From SIRX01 sp965214475 (GTDB taxonomy: Bacteria; Actinomycetota; Rubrobacteria; Rubrobacterales; Rubrobacteraceae), in the NCBI GenBank assembly GCA_965214475.1, contig OZ243953.1:3100001-3164000 (forward strand): DNA of 64,000 nt. The letters are read 5' to 3'. Below the pieces are notes generated by a model. It made no database searches. It saw only the letters and a list, made by a program, of their open reading frames with translations, and was not told where the DNA came from. Made by a program: the position numbers and the translations under genes. Shown here piece after piece: positions 41,251 through 50,194 of this stretch. Every line of letters begins with the position of its first letter. Position 1 is the first letter of the stretch.

Positions 41251-42068
41251 TCGAGGTATTTGCCGGGTTTCCGCCGGTTGTACAGGCTTTAATCGCCACT
41301 ATGTTCACCTGGGGGATGACGGCGCTCGGGGCGGCTTTGGTGTTCGCGACGAAGAAGGTTCCTCGTAAGTTGCTGGACGCCATGTTGGGGTTTGCCGCAG
41401 GGGTAATGATCGCGGCCAGCTACTGGTCGCTTCTGGCACCAGCTATCGAACTCTCCGAGGCCGGGTCTTTGCCGTCTTGGCTGCCGCCGACTATAGGGTT
41501 CTTGGTCGGAGGAGTATTTCTGAGGTTACTGGACAGAGTTCTGCCGCACCTGCATCCGGGTTTGCCCATGTCCGATGCAGAAGGAGTAGAGACTAGTTGG
41601 CGGCGGAGTGTACTTTTGATCTCCGCCATCACTCTCCACAACATCCCGGAAGGTCTGGCTATCGGGGTTGCGTTTGGTGCGGTTGGGATAGGTTTGGGTG
41701 CCGGCGTTCCGGCGGCCACCCTGGGTGGAGCCATCGCGCTCGCCATCGGCATCGGACTGCAGAACTTTCCCGAAGGGACCGCGGTTTCCTTTCCGCTCCG
41801 TCGGGAGGGTATGAGTCGCGGCAAGAGTTTCTTCTACGGACAGCTCTCGGCAGTCGTCGAGCCCGTTGCGGCGGTCGTGGGCGCCGCTGCGGTCATCGTC
41901 GCCCAGCCGATACTTCCTTACGCCCTGGCGTTCGCGGCGGGGGCCATGATCTTCGTGGTCGCCGAGGAGCTTATACCCGAAGCCAAACGCGGCAGCCCGG
42001 ACATAGCCGCCCTCTCTCTAATGGTGGGTTTTGCCGTAATGATGACGCTCGATGTAGGGCTTGGATAA
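41247..42068 (+). CDS. ZIP-family metal transporter
   Basis: Uptake of Zn2+/Fe2+/Mn2+ (ZupT-like). The 273-aa protein has eight helices; the metal-site helix pair is ISAITLHNIPEGLAIGVAFG (TM4, His-Asn-x-Pro-Glu) and GIGLQNFPEGTAVSFPL (TM5, Asn-x-Pro-Glu). A short His-containing loop (LPHLHPG) follows TM3. The helix-4 HNxPE pattern is the ZupT/GufA signature. Start ATG 41247, apparently coupled to a short leader frame. The DtxR-family gene next door and the box at 41160 suggest control by iron or manganese. Confidence 0.92.
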   Translation: MIEVFAGFPPVVQALIATMFTWGMTALGAALVFATKKVPRKLLDAMLGFAAGVMIAASYWSLLAPAIELSEAGSLPSWLPPTIGFLVGGVFLRLLDRVLPHLHPGLPMSDAEGVETSWRRSVLLISAITLHNIPEGLAIGVAFGAVGIGLGAGVPAATLGGAIALAIGIGLQNFPEGTAVSFPLRREGMSRGKSFFYGQLSAVVEPVAAVVGAAAVIVAQPILPYALAFAAGAMIFVVAEELIPEAKRGSPDIAALSLMVGFAVMMTLDVGLG

Positions 42069-42203
42069 CGTTCGGAGGAATCAGCTACCTCCGCTTTCCT
42101 GGCGCTAAACAGATCCGAGGTCGAGAAATCTGTCACCCGACGTCCGGCGAAACAAGATCATACTTGCTATATCATCCGGTAGAGGACCAAAGGAGAGGGT
42201 GAG

Positions 42204-43340
42204 ATGACCTTTACGGCGATACGGGGACGGCTGGTGACGGACTACGAAGTCTGGTCCGGTGCGGCGGTGATCGTCGAAAACGGCACGGTCGAAGAGCTGA
42301 ATCGGGAAGGGGCCTATCCGGAAGATGCGGAACTCCACGACTATGGAGATTCTTTTCTAGTTCCTGGGTTTGTGGATCTGCAGGTAAACGGCTGTTTCGG
42401 CATAGACGTTGCCACGGAGCCCGGGCGGCTGCCGGAGCTTTCGGAGAAGCTGCTCTCTACCGGCGTCACCTCATACCTGCCGACCCTGATCTCCTCTCCA
42501 GAAGACCTCTACGAGGAAGTAATGCCCCTTCTCGCAGAATTCGCGGACAACTCGTCCGGTGCAGAGATGCTCGGTGTTCATCTCGAAGGACCGTTTATAA
42601 GTCCTGAAAAGCGGGGCGCTCATCCGCAAGCCTTTGTCGTACCGCCCGACCCTCGTCTGCTGGAGGAGTGGATGGATCTTTGCCCGGTGCGTATGGTCAC
42701 CCTTGCGCCGGAACTAGAAGGGGCAGAGAACCTCATAAGGTTCGCGAACGGACGCGGCGTGGTCGTCTCCGCCGGACACTCGGAAGCGTCTTTTGAGGCT
42801 GCTTACGCGGCGTTTGACCACAAGGTCGCCGGCCTCACGCATCTGTTCAACGCCATGAGCCCCATTCACCACCGCGAGCCCGGGATTGCTGGGGCAGCCT
42901 TCGCACATCCACGAGTCGTTTGCGGGCTCATTGTAGACGGACTACACGTCCATCCGGAGGTCGCAGGCCTCGCCTTCCGGATGCTCGGACCGGACCGGCT
43001 ATACCTGGCTACCGACTCAACCGCCGCGACCGGCATGGAATCCGGAGAGTACGCTCTGGCAACCCGCAAAATTTATCAGGATGCCAACATGGCGCGCCTC
43101 GGTAGCGGAGCGCTCGCCGGAAGCCTCACCACGATGAACGAGGCTTTCCAAAATATACTGGCCTTTACCGGATGCACCCTCCCCGAGGCGGCCCGGATGG
43201 CCTCGGCAACGCCGGCGCGACTTATCGGCGAGGGGCGCCGTAAAGGACGCTTGGTCCCCGGCTACGACGCCGACATAACCGTCCTCGCCCCAGACCTCTC
43301 AGTGGAAGCAGTCTGGAGAAACGGCCGGCAAGTCTACTAA
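42204..43340 (+). CDS. nagA: N-acetylglucosamine-6-phosphate deacetylase
   Basis: Deacetylates GlcNAc-6-P in amino-sugar and peptidoglycan recycling. The 378-aa amidohydrolase has PGFVDLQVNGCFGIDV, the metal Glu in GVHLEGPFISPEKRGAH, His ligands in SAGHSEA and LTHLFNAMSP, IVDGLHVHPE, and catalytic Asp in LATDSTAA. GAGAGGGTGAG precedes ATG 42204. No nagB or PTS gene is adjacent, so it may serve wall recycling more than sugar uptake. Followed by a macrodomain gene after 40 nt. Confidence 0.95.
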   Translation: MTFTAIRGRLVTDYEVWSGAAVIVENGTVEELNREGAYPEDAELHDYGDSFLVPGFVDLQVNGCFGIDVATEPGRLPELSEKLLSTGVTSYLPTLISSPEDLYEEVMPLLAEFADNSSGAEMLGVHLEGPFISPEKRGAHPQAFVVPPDPRLLEEWMDLCPVRMVTLAPELEGAENLIRFANGRGVVVSAGHSEASFEAAYAAFDHKVAGLTHLFNAMSPIHHREPGIAGAAFAHPRVVCGLIVDGLHVHPEVAGLAFRMLGPDRLYLATDSTAATGMESGEYALATRKIYQDANMARLGSGALAGSLTTMNEAFQNILAFTGCTLPEAARMASATPARLIGEGRRKGRLVPGYDADITVLAPDLSVEAVWRNGRQVY

Positions 43341-43380
43341 AATCCACGCTGCAAGAGTTCCCGGCAAGAACGGAAGTGAG

Positions 43381-43920
43381 ATGCTCGAACGCGAGATAAA
43401 CGAGGTAACGGTCCAACTCGTACAAGGGGATATAGCTTCCCAAACAGACGTTTCGGCGATCGTAAACGCCGCCAACGCCCAGCTCCAAACCGGTGGTGGC
43501 GTAGCCGGGGCCATCCACCGGGCGGCCGGACCAGGCTTCGCCGAGGAAGCCCGACCCCTCGCACCCATAAAACCCGGCGAGTCCGTAATAACCGGCGGCC
43601 AAGATCTGCCCAACGAGTACGTTATCCACACTCTGGGCCCGATCTACGGTTCCGACCGTCCGGAGTCGGAACTGCTGGCGAACTGCTACCGTAATTCCCT
43701 ACAAATCGCCGAGGAGAACCGGATAAGTTCTATCGCTTTACCGGCCATCTCGACCGGAGCTTTCGGCTATCCTTTGGAAGAGGCGACCGATGTGGCGCTG
43801 CAAACCATCCTAGAAACGACGCGCAGCCTTGAGCACGTAAAACTCATCCGCTTCGTACTGTTCAGTGAAAGAGAGTTGGTGGCCCACCAGAACAAGCTCT
43901 CGCAGCTTCTCGGCGAGTAA
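43381..43920 (+). CDS. macrodomain protein (O-acetyl-ADP-ribose deacetylase-like)
   Basis: A 179-aa single macrodomain of the MacroD/YmdB type: QGDIASQTDVSAIVNAANA, the ADP-ribose loop GGGVAGAIHRAAG with catalytic-type Asn/Asp region, and the second loop ALPAISTGAFGYPLEEATD. Such enzymes remove O-acetyl-ADP-ribose or ADP-ribose from proteins. It is 40 nt after nagA and 86 nt before msrB, so it may share their transcript. Confidence 0.92.
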   Translation: MLEREINEVTVQLVQGDIASQTDVSAIVNAANAQLQTGGGVAGAIHRAAGPGFAEEARPLAPIKPGESVITGGQDLPNEYVIHTLGPIYGSDRPESELLANCYRNSLQIAEENRISSIALPAISTGAFGYPLEEATDVALQTILETTRSLEHVKLIRFVLFSERELVAHQNKLSQLLGE

Positions 43921-44006
43921 CCTGCACTGACGGATATGCTCTCTAGCCAAGCCACTATAGTCCTGGGTTCTTCCAAGGCGCCGCAAGAGCGTGTTAAAAT
44001 CCGGGC

Positions 44007-44423
44007 ATGAATAATTCACCGAACAAAGTACAGTTGACCGACGAAGAGTGGCGGGCTTCCCTCACCCCCGAGCAGTATCGTGTAACCCGCAAAAAAGGTA
44101 CCGAAAGGGCTTTCAGCGGCGAATACCACGACCTCAAGGAAGAGGGCGTATATCGTTGCGTAGCTTGCGGCACCCCGCTCTTCTCCTCCGAGACGAAGTT
44201 CGATTCGGGTACGGGCTGGCCGAGTTTCTACGCTCCCGTAGCTGACGAGAACGTCGAGACTGAAGAGGACCGGAGCTTGTTTATGCGGCGCACAGAGGTT
44301 CACTGCGCCGCGTGCGGGGCGCATCAGGGCCACATCTTCCCCGACGGACCGGCCCCGACCGGCCAGCGCTACTGCATCAACTCCGCCGCGCTCCGCTTCG
44401 ACCCGGAAGTAAAGTCAGAGTAG
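44007..44423 (+). CDS. msrB: peptide-methionine (R)-S-oxide reductase
   Basis: Repairs methionine-R-sulfoxide. The 138-aa protein has both zinc CxxC pairs (RCVACGTPL and HCAACGAHQGHIFPDG), the GTGWPSF substrate site and the catalytic Cys in RYCINSAAL. The resolving Cys in the usual GCGT context appears replaced (FSSETKFDSGTG lacks a Cys), so regeneration may use thioredoxin directly. It may act with other oxidative-damage repair genes nearby (photolyase at 46362). Confidence 0.95.
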   Translation: MNNSPNKVQLTDEEWRASLTPEQYRVTRKKGTERAFSGEYHDLKEEGVYRCVACGTPLFSSETKFDSGTGWPSFYAPVADENVETEEDRSLFMRRTEVHCAACGAHQGHIFPDGPAPTGQRYCINSAALRFDPEVKSE

Positions 44424-44662
44424 AAGACTAATACTGTCAAAACTAGCAGCGTAGGGCCCTTTAGCGAGCAAACTTCTTGCACCTGGAAGGCTCCCTAAAC
44501 CGCCACAAGACGCGGCGGCTCACTCGTGGCTAAATCTTCACGTTCCTCTATCGGAAGAGGGCATGCTCGTTTGGGCTGAGCGTGAAGGTAGGAACATAGT
44601 GTATCTTACGAGAGTTTGCGCACGTTGCAGGTTTGGTTCGAACAGTTAGAGAGGGCAGGAAT

Positions 44663-46219
44663 TTGGGCGAGGAGCGTACGCGGAGAGACTTTCTCAAGCT
44701 CGCTGGCCTGAGCACGGTGGGCATTTCGTTTGCCGCTGCGATCGGTTGTGAGGTAAAAGGTAGTGTTCCGGAGACCACGGCCCAGAAGGCTGTCGCGACC
44801 GTACGGGCGGCGCCAACCGTATCGTCCGGTTCGACATCCGGGTCGACAACCACCTCCGCGCAGGAGGGGTCCCGGTATGTGCAGTCTTTCCGCTCTCGTC
44901 CGGACCTCAGACCTCCCACCATCGAGGTAAGCATGCCTCCCCGCGCTACCGCCCCGGGCCACATATTTATAGCTCCCAAGGAGGCCGAGGGCCAGTACGG
45001 GCCGATGATCGTGGACGAGCAAGGCCGGATGTCTTGGTTCAAGCCTGTAGACAACAAAGGTGACTATGCGATGGACTGCAAAATCCAGACCTACAAGGGC
45101 GAGCCGGTGCTGACCTTCTGGGAGGGAAGAGTCACCCAGGGTTATGGCCTTGGCCAGTACAGAATATTCGACAGCTCCTACAAAGAGATAGCAAGAGTGC
45201 GGGCGGTAGGTTACCAGGGTGACCACCACGATTTCACCCTAACCGAGCAGGGTACGGCCCTTTTCACCATCTACAACCCCGTGCCCGCAGATCTCTCTGG
45301 AATAGGGCGGCAGATGGACGATGCCGTAATGGAAGGCGTCATTCAGGAGATAAATGTGGAGACCGGCGAGGTTCTGTTCGAGTGGCACAGCATAGAGCAC
45401 GTAGGGGTCGAGGAGTCATACGCCGACACCCTGTGGCACCCTGTGGCACCCTACGACTACTTCCACATCAACTCCATAAACGTGGAAGACGATGGCAACC
45501 TTCTCGTCTCCGCCCGCAAGACTTACGCCGTCTACAAGATAGACCGTGGCACGGGTGAGGTCATCTGGCGGCTCGGAGGAAAGTACAGCGACTTCGAGAT
45601 GGGGCCCGGCAGCCGGATGGCCGAACAGCACGACGCCCGCCGCCACCCCGACGGTACCATTACCATCTTCGACAACGGCGCCCCCAAGCCAGACGCCGAG
45701 TCTTTCGGCCTCACCCTTGCAGTAGACGAGGAAAACATGACCGCCGAACTGGTACGCGAATACTCACACCCGGACGGGATCTTTGCCGAGAACCAGGCCA
45801 ATATGCAGGTGTTGCCAAACGGCAACGTGTTTATCGGTTGGGGCAGCGAACCCTTCTTCTCCGAGTTCAGCCGTGATGGAGACTTGCTCTACAGTGCCAA
45901 CCTTCCGCCTCAAGCCGAGTCCTACCGCGCCTTTCGCTTCCCGTGGGAAGGAAGGCCCACCCGAAAGCCCGCCGTGGCGGTCGAGTCAGGTCCGAACAAC
46001 GAAACTACGCTCTACGTGAGCTGGAACGGCGCTACGGAGGTCGACAACTGGCAAATACTGGCCGGCCCGAAACCCGACCGGCTAAAGCCTGGAGGATATG
46101 TCCCGCGAGATGGGTTCGAGACCTCTATCCTGGTAAACACCACCGAGCCGTACATCCTGGTCCAGGGCAGAGACTCCTCGAATAAAGTGCTCGGCGCCTC
46201 GAAGGCGATAGAACTATAA
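44663..46219 (+). CDS. arylsulfotransferase (ASST) family protein, Tat-exported lipoprotein
   Basis: A 518-aa secreted beta-propeller. Start TTG 44663 with GGCAGGAA upstream. The N-terminus is a twin-arginine signal (RRDFLKLAGLSTVGIS) ending in lipobox AAIGC, so it is folded inside and lipid-anchored outside. The mature protein matches the ASST domain (GPMIVDEQGRMSWFKPVD, DHHDFTLTEQGTALFT, YFHINSINVEDDGNLLVSAR, AEQHDARRHPDGTITIFDNG). Arylsulfotransferases move sulfate between phenols using two His; HHD and HIN here fit. A perfect short tandem repeat at about 45428-45450 encodes part of LWHPVAP. Confidence 0.87.
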   Translation: MGEERTRRDFLKLAGLSTVGISFAAAIGCEVKGSVPETTAQKAVATVRAAPTVSSGSTSGSTTTSAQEGSRYVQSFRSRPDLRPPTIEVSMPPRATAPGHIFIAPKEAEGQYGPMIVDEQGRMSWFKPVDNKGDYAMDCKIQTYKGEPVLTFWEGRVTQGYGLGQYRIFDSSYKEIARVRAVGYQGDHHDFTLTEQGTALFTIYNPVPADLSGIGRQMDDAVMEGVIQEINVETGEVLFEWHSIEHVGVEESYADTLWHPVAPYDYFHINSINVEDDGNLLVSARKTYAVYKIDRGTGEVIWRLGGKYSDFEMGPGSRMAEQHDARRHPDGTITIFDNGAPKPDAESFGLTLAVDEENMTAELVREYSHPDGIFAENQANMQVLPNGNVFIGWGSEPFFSEFSRDGDLLYSANLPPQAESYRAFRFPWEGRPTRKPAVAVESGPNNETTLYVSWNGATEVDNWQILAGPKPDRLKPGGYVPRDGFETSILVNTTEPYILVQGRDSSNKVLGASKAIEL

Positions 46220-46361
46220 ACTTCGCGGCCAACCAGTGGAGTCCTACAAACCTGCTGTTCTAAAAGGGGACCGTCGACTGTAGTTTCTCATCCATCAGAC
46301 ACCGGTAGTCGCCTTTATCCTTTCAGACAGTGCTGGAAGTCAACCGGGAGGACGTAGCAGA

Positions 46362-47738
46362 ATGCCGACGAGCCGAATACAAGACGAGCGTGTAAAGCAT
46401 CTAAACGAAAGAAAAGTGCGGGATGGTGACTACATCCTCTACTGGATGCAGTCCTCACAGCGGACGGAACAGAACCACGCTTTGGAATATGCGGTCCGGA
46501 AGGCAAACGAGTTGGAAGATCGGCTGCTGGTCGTGTTCGGTCTGACCGACGGCTATCCAGACGCAAACCTGCGCCACTACGCGTTTATGTTGGAGGGTTT
46601 GCAGGAAGTCGCGGCTTCCTTGAGAAAGCGTGGGATCAAGTTCGTCTTACGCCACGGCTCGCCAGACGAGGTCGCGTTGGAAGCCGGGAAGGACGCTTCC
46701 CTGATCGTCACCGACCGTGGCTACATGCGGCCCCAACGCGAGTGGCGTGCGAGTGTGGCCGAGAAAGCCGGGTGCCTCGTGACCCAGGTAGAGTCCGACG
46801 TAGTCGTGCCCATCGAGCTGGCTTCGGGTAAGCAGGAGCACGCTGCCCGTACCCTGCGGCCAAAGATCCACGAGTACCTCAACGACTTCCTCGTAGAGTT
46901 GGAAACTACCGCTGTGGGAAAGCAGTCTACGAACATGAGCCTGGACAGCCTGGACCTTTCTAACGTCGAGTCCCTGTTAGAAACCCTGGATATAGACCGG
47001 AGCGTCGAGCCCGTAAGTCATCTGTACCGGGGCGGGACTTCCCAAGCAAAGAAAATCCTTGACGATTTTGTAAAGAACAGGTTCGCTTCTTACGACGATA
47101 ACCGCAACCAGCCACAGACGGACGACGTTTCGCACATGAGCAAGTATCTGCACTTCGGCCAGGTGTCGCCTATCTATATAGCCTCGAAGATCCGGGACGC
47201 AAACACCACTCAGGAGAACATAGACTCTTATCTCGAAGAGCTTATCGTACGTCGGGAACTGCCGATCAACTTCGTCTACTACACTGAGGACTACGACTCT
47301 TTCTCGTGCCTGCCGAACTGGGCTAAGGAGACCCTCGAAGAACATAAGGACGACGAGCGGGAGTACGTCTACACCCGCCAGCAGCTAGAAGACGCCGAAA
47401 CTCACGATGAATACTGGAACGCGGCGATGCGCGAGATGCGCTATACGGGTTACATGCACAACTACATGCGGATGTACTGGGGAAAGAAGATCCTGGAGTG
47501 GACCAACACCCCAGAGTATGCCTACGAGACCACGCTATATCTCAATAACAAATACTTCCTCGACGGGCGGGATCCCAACTCGTTCGCGAACGTTGCCTGG
47601 ATCTTCGGCGTTCATGACCGGGGCTGGACGGAGCGCAAGATTCTCGGAAAAGTCCGCTATATGTCCGCCGGTGGCCTGGAGCGCAAAGCGAAACCGAAAG
47701 AATACGTCGCAAAGGTTGATGAGTTAGTCGGAAAGTAG
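46362..47738 (+). CDS. phr: class II deoxyribodipyrimidine photolyase
   Basis: Light-driven repair of cyclobutane pyrimidine dimers. The 458-aa protein reads as a class II enzyme: YWMQSSQRTEQNHALEYA at the N-terminus, a Rossmann antenna domain, then the FAD domain with MSKYLHFGQVSPIYIA, EELIVRRELPINFVYY, YMHNYMRMYWGKKILEW and the C-terminal FGVHDRGWTERKILGK. Class II is the less common bacterial type, fitting a radiation/desiccation-tolerant lineage. Convergent with the Crp/Fnr gene. Confidence 0.95.
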   Translation: MPTSRIQDERVKHLNERKVRDGDYILYWMQSSQRTEQNHALEYAVRKANELEDRLLVVFGLTDGYPDANLRHYAFMLEGLQEVAASLRKRGIKFVLRHGSPDEVALEAGKDASLIVTDRGYMRPQREWRASVAEKAGCLVTQVESDVVVPIELASGKQEHAARTLRPKIHEYLNDFLVELETTAVGKQSTNMSLDSLDLSNVESLLETLDIDRSVEPVSHLYRGGTSQAKKILDDFVKNRFASYDDNRNQPQTDDVSHMSKYLHFGQVSPIYIASKIRDANTTQENIDSYLEELIVRRELPINFVYYTEDYDSFSCLPNWAKETLEEHKDDEREYVYTRQQLEDAETHDEYWNAAMREMRYTGYMHNYMRMYWGKKILEWTNTPEYAYETTLYLNNKYFLDGRDPNSFANVAWIFGVHDRGWTERKILGKVRYMSAGGLERKAKPKEYVAKVDELVGK

Positions 47739-47757
47739 TTTTTTCTGATCTGAAACA

Positions 47758-47773
47758 CCGCATCCGTATGCGG
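47758..47773. terminator. hairpin between convergent photolyase and Crp genes
   Basis: CCGCAT-CCGT-ATGCGG, a 6-bp perfect stem with a tetraloop in the 47-bp convergent gap. T-runs lie on one side only (TTTTTT at 47739-47744 on the plus strand, upstream of the stem), so it is at best a weak terminator, better for the minus strand (stem then TGTTTC). Confidence 0.4.
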
Positions 47774-47785
47774 AGGCGAGTTAGG

Positions 47786-48622
47786 CTACCCGGCCCGACT
47801 GTCGGCCCTATCTTGGAGGGCCTGATGGTCTAGAACGAAGATTTGCCGGTTTCGGACTTCGATCAACTCCTCCCGTTGGAGTTCTGTCATAGCTTTCGAG
47901 ACCGCTTCGCGGGTCGAGGCGATCATGTTAGCCAACTCCATGTGGGTAAGACGCACGTCGATGAAAGTCTCCCGGCCATTTTCCTCTCCAAACCGGTCGG
48001 CCAGATTAGATAGTAGGGCCGCCAGTCGGCTGGAGACCTCCCGATGCAGAAGGGTTACGATGAGTGTGTCAGACTGCCTCACGCGCTCCGACATGGCAGA
48101 GAATAGTGAGAGCGCCAGATCCGGCCGGCGTTTTACGAGCCACGCAACGGCTGGTTTTCGTACGGCGGCGATCCGGGCTTCGGTGGAGGCCTCGGCGAAA
48201 TCGTCCTGTGAGCCGTTCTCCGTGAGATCCAACTTGCCGAAGATGCCGCCGTCCTTTAGCAGCGCCACCGTGGCTTCTTTGTAGTCGCCGTAAGTCTTAT
48301 ATACCCGCACCGTCCCCGAACGCAGGAAATAAAGCTGTTCGTCAGGGTCTCCGGGGGTGAAGATCATCTCTCCCCGACCGAATTTGCGCTCGACGATCCG
48401 CAACCCGGACTTCTCGAACTCTTGGAGAATAGAAGCTTCCGGGGGAGCGATAGGAGCGGCGGGCTCGCCATTGCTCGGGTAAAAGGGATCTCGGGTCAGG
48501 ACCCTCCGGTCCATCGTCGCCAGTACCCCCCCGACCGCCAGCGCGTACAAAGCGGCGGCTGTCTTGGGTCTCCGAAAGATGTTTGCGGCTACCTCTACCA
48601 AACGTCCCAAGAAGACATCCAC
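47786..48622 (-). CDS. Crp/Fnr-family regulator with hydrophobic N-terminal extension
   Basis: A 278-aa cyclic-nucleotide-fold regulator. Start GTG 48622 behind GGGAGGGAGGC. After about 80 extra residues the cNMP domain runs GRGEMIFTPGDPDEQLYFLRSGTVRVY to the C-helix, and the HTH is LTHMELANMIASTREAVSKAMTEL. The effector pocket lacks the RxS pattern that binds cAMP in Crp, so another or no ligand is likely. No Fe-S cysteines of Fnr. The N-terminal extension contains TAAALYALAVGGVLAT, hydrophobic enough for a short membrane anchor, flanked by basic residues. Confidence 0.88.
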   Translation of the reverse strand: MDVFLGRLVEVAANIFRRPKTAAALYALAVGGVLATMDRRVLTRDPFYPSNGEPAAPIAPPEASILQEFEKSGLRIVERKFGRGEMIFTPGDPDEQLYFLRSGTVRVYKTYGDYKEATVALLKDGGIFGKLDLTENGSQDDFAEASTEARIAAVRKPAVAWLVKRRPDLALSLFSAMSERVRQSDTLIVTLLHREVSSRLAALLSNLADRFGEENGRETFIDVRLTHMELANMIASTREAVSKAMTELQREELIEVRNRQIFVLDHQALQDRADSRAG

Positions 48623-49023
48623 GCCTCCCTCCCTTCTGAGCTTCCCTGAGTTATATACCCTGCAAGGTCCGACAACCACATTCTCCCGGTCTGCGGGCGT
48701 TGTATCCAGCCACCAACCTCTCCGGTACAGACGCTCGATATTTCCTCTAAAGCGAGTGAGTAGCGACCAGCAGGTTACTGTGCTGTTTGCCGGCCTTCAG
48801 CCCCTGGACTCGATGGGCGAGAGGCAAATTCGCTTGTGTAACTCCTCCATGCTTTGGTGTATATTCTGCAAAGCTGTTTTGCAGTGACGCGCCTGGATGG
48901 TTCACTATACCCTGGCCCGAAGTTCTGGAGGATTGACTTGCCGGAAGAAGCCCTGGTGTGGCGGGCGGAGGTCGCGTTAGTAGATGGTTTGGAGCTTACA
49001 GCCTGCCTTTATGAAGCGCGTGG
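48623..49023. other. 401-bp divergent intergenic region
   Basis: No convincing gene. It holds the upstream regions of the Crp-type gene (minus; a TATATA at about 48654-48660) and of the glycosyltransferase gene (plus; TATATT at 48860 with an inverted repeat). A 63-codon open frame at 48854-49045 overlaps the repeat and lacks a ribosome-binding site, so I do not call it. Confidence 0.5.
48860..48884 (+). promoter_or_regulatory. candidate -10 and inverted repeat
   Basis: TATATT (48860-48865) runs straight into CTGCAAA-GCTGT-TTTGCAG (48866-48884), a perfect 7-bp dyad over the expected start of transcription. The layout (dyad right after the -10) recalls the operator at 36780. Which gene it serves is unclear; the glycosyltransferase starts 140 nt on. 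Confidence 0.4.
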
Positions 49024-50193
49024 ATGGACCCAAATCATTTGGTGAACATCCTCAACGGTCGCCCCGTTATACTATTCGCCACTGTCGCCGTTGGGGGGGG
49101 ACACGTGGCTACGGCCCACGCCATGGCTGAAGCTATAGAACGTCAGTATCCGGGAAGGTTCGAACTCCGTGTCTCGGACTACATGAAAGAAGTCGGAGCC
49201 ACCTTCTTTGATCGTCGGCAAAAAAGTTTCTGGCGCCGGGCGTTGCGCTCTCCGCTGCTGGCCCGTTCCGGACAGCGGTTTATCGACTCATTCCCAAAAG
49301 CAACGGTCTCTGGCCAGCGAATCCTTATACGGAGCTTTGTCCGGGCTGCCGCCAGAGATTTGGCCGAACGTGCTCCGCAATTGATCGTCTCCAACCACGG
49401 CCTCATAACTTCCGGGCTGACTGAAGCCAAACGTATCTCGGGACTGAAAGTGCCCGTGCTCACGTTCGCCACCGAACCCCACGACATCAGCGCCTACTGG
49501 GCCGAGCCCAACGCGGATCGCATCATCGCCCCGACGGAGGAGGTGCGCCGGGATCTCCTCCGGTTTGGGATTTCTCCGGACAAACTGGATGTCGTCGGAT
49601 ACCCGGTACGGCAGGCCTTCCTGAGCCCTCCAACGAAAGAGGAAGCCCGCCGACATCTTGGTCTCCAGGATCGCTTTACCTGCCTCGTCTCGTTCGGGGG
49701 AGAGGGGTTAGGGCGAAACCAGCAGTCCCTCGTAGAAACCCTGCTGAACTCCGACGTTTCTCCCCAGGTCGTCGTCGTAACCGGGCGTAACGAAGCTCTC
49801 CGGGAGGAGCTACGGAAACTTTACGCCGGAAACTCGCGGCTGAGGGTGGAAGGTTTCGTAGAGGATATGGCCTCATATCTGGCGGCGGCCGACGTGTTTG
49901 TGGGAAAGGCGGGCCCGGCTTCGGTCTACGAAGCCCTGGCCGTTGGGCGTCCCGCACTTCTTACCGGATACACCGGTTTGAACGAACGGGGCGTTCTCCG
50001 CTTTGTCGAGCGCGAAAGATTGGGATGCTATGCAAAAACCTCGGCTATGCTACTCAGGACGATACAAGAGTACGCGGAGGAACCGGCTCTCTCCACCGAG
50101 GTCGCGCTGAGGTGCCGGGCTTTGGGGATCGAGGATGCGACCGGACGCCTGGCCCGCTACGTGGCCCGTTACGCCGCGCAATGCGGAATGTAA
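49024..50193 (+). CDS. glycosyltransferase of the MGDG synthase/MurG-like (GT28) type
   Basis: A 389-aa GT-B enzyme resembling diacylglycerol glucosyl/galactosyltransferases: GGGHVATAHAMAEAIE near the N-terminus (lipid-acceptor side), VSDYMKEVG, DRIIAPTEEVRRDLLRFGI, VVGYPVR, then the sugar-nucleotide site FVGKAGPASVYEALAVGRPALL. Probably makes a glycolipid at the inner membrane. The start is uncertain: ATG 49024 has no good site and GTG 49042 is an alternative. It is immediately followed (one base) by an LPG-synthase-like membrane protein, so an operon in lipid or wall metabolism. Confidence 0.85.
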   Translation: MDPNHLVNILNGRPVILFATVAVGGGHVATAHAMAEAIERQYPGRFELRVSDYMKEVGATFFDRRQKSFWRRALRSPLLARSGQRFIDSFPKATVSGQRILIRSFVRAAARDLAERAPQLIVSNHGLITSGLTEAKRISGLKVPVLTFATEPHDISAYWAEPNADRIIAPTEEVRRDLLRFGISPDKLDVVGYPVRQAFLSPPTKEEARRHLGLQDRFTCLVSFGGEGLGRNQQSLVETLLNSDVSPQVVVVTGRNEALREELRKLYAGNSRLRVEGFVEDMASYLAAADVFVGKAGPASVYEALAVGRPALLTGYTGLNERGVLRFVERERLGCYAKTSAMLLRTIQEYAEEPALSTEVALRCRALGIEDATGRLARYVARYAAQCGM

Positions 50194-50194
50194 C

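Noticed and set aside
45428..45450. Short tandem repeat in the arylsulfotransferase gene
   Set aside because: It encodes normal residues in frame and is probably neutral; not a mobile element or regulatory site.
48854..49045. 63-codon plus-strand frame ahead of the glycosyltransferase
   Set aside because: It runs over the inverted repeat and into the start of the next gene, with no site upstream.
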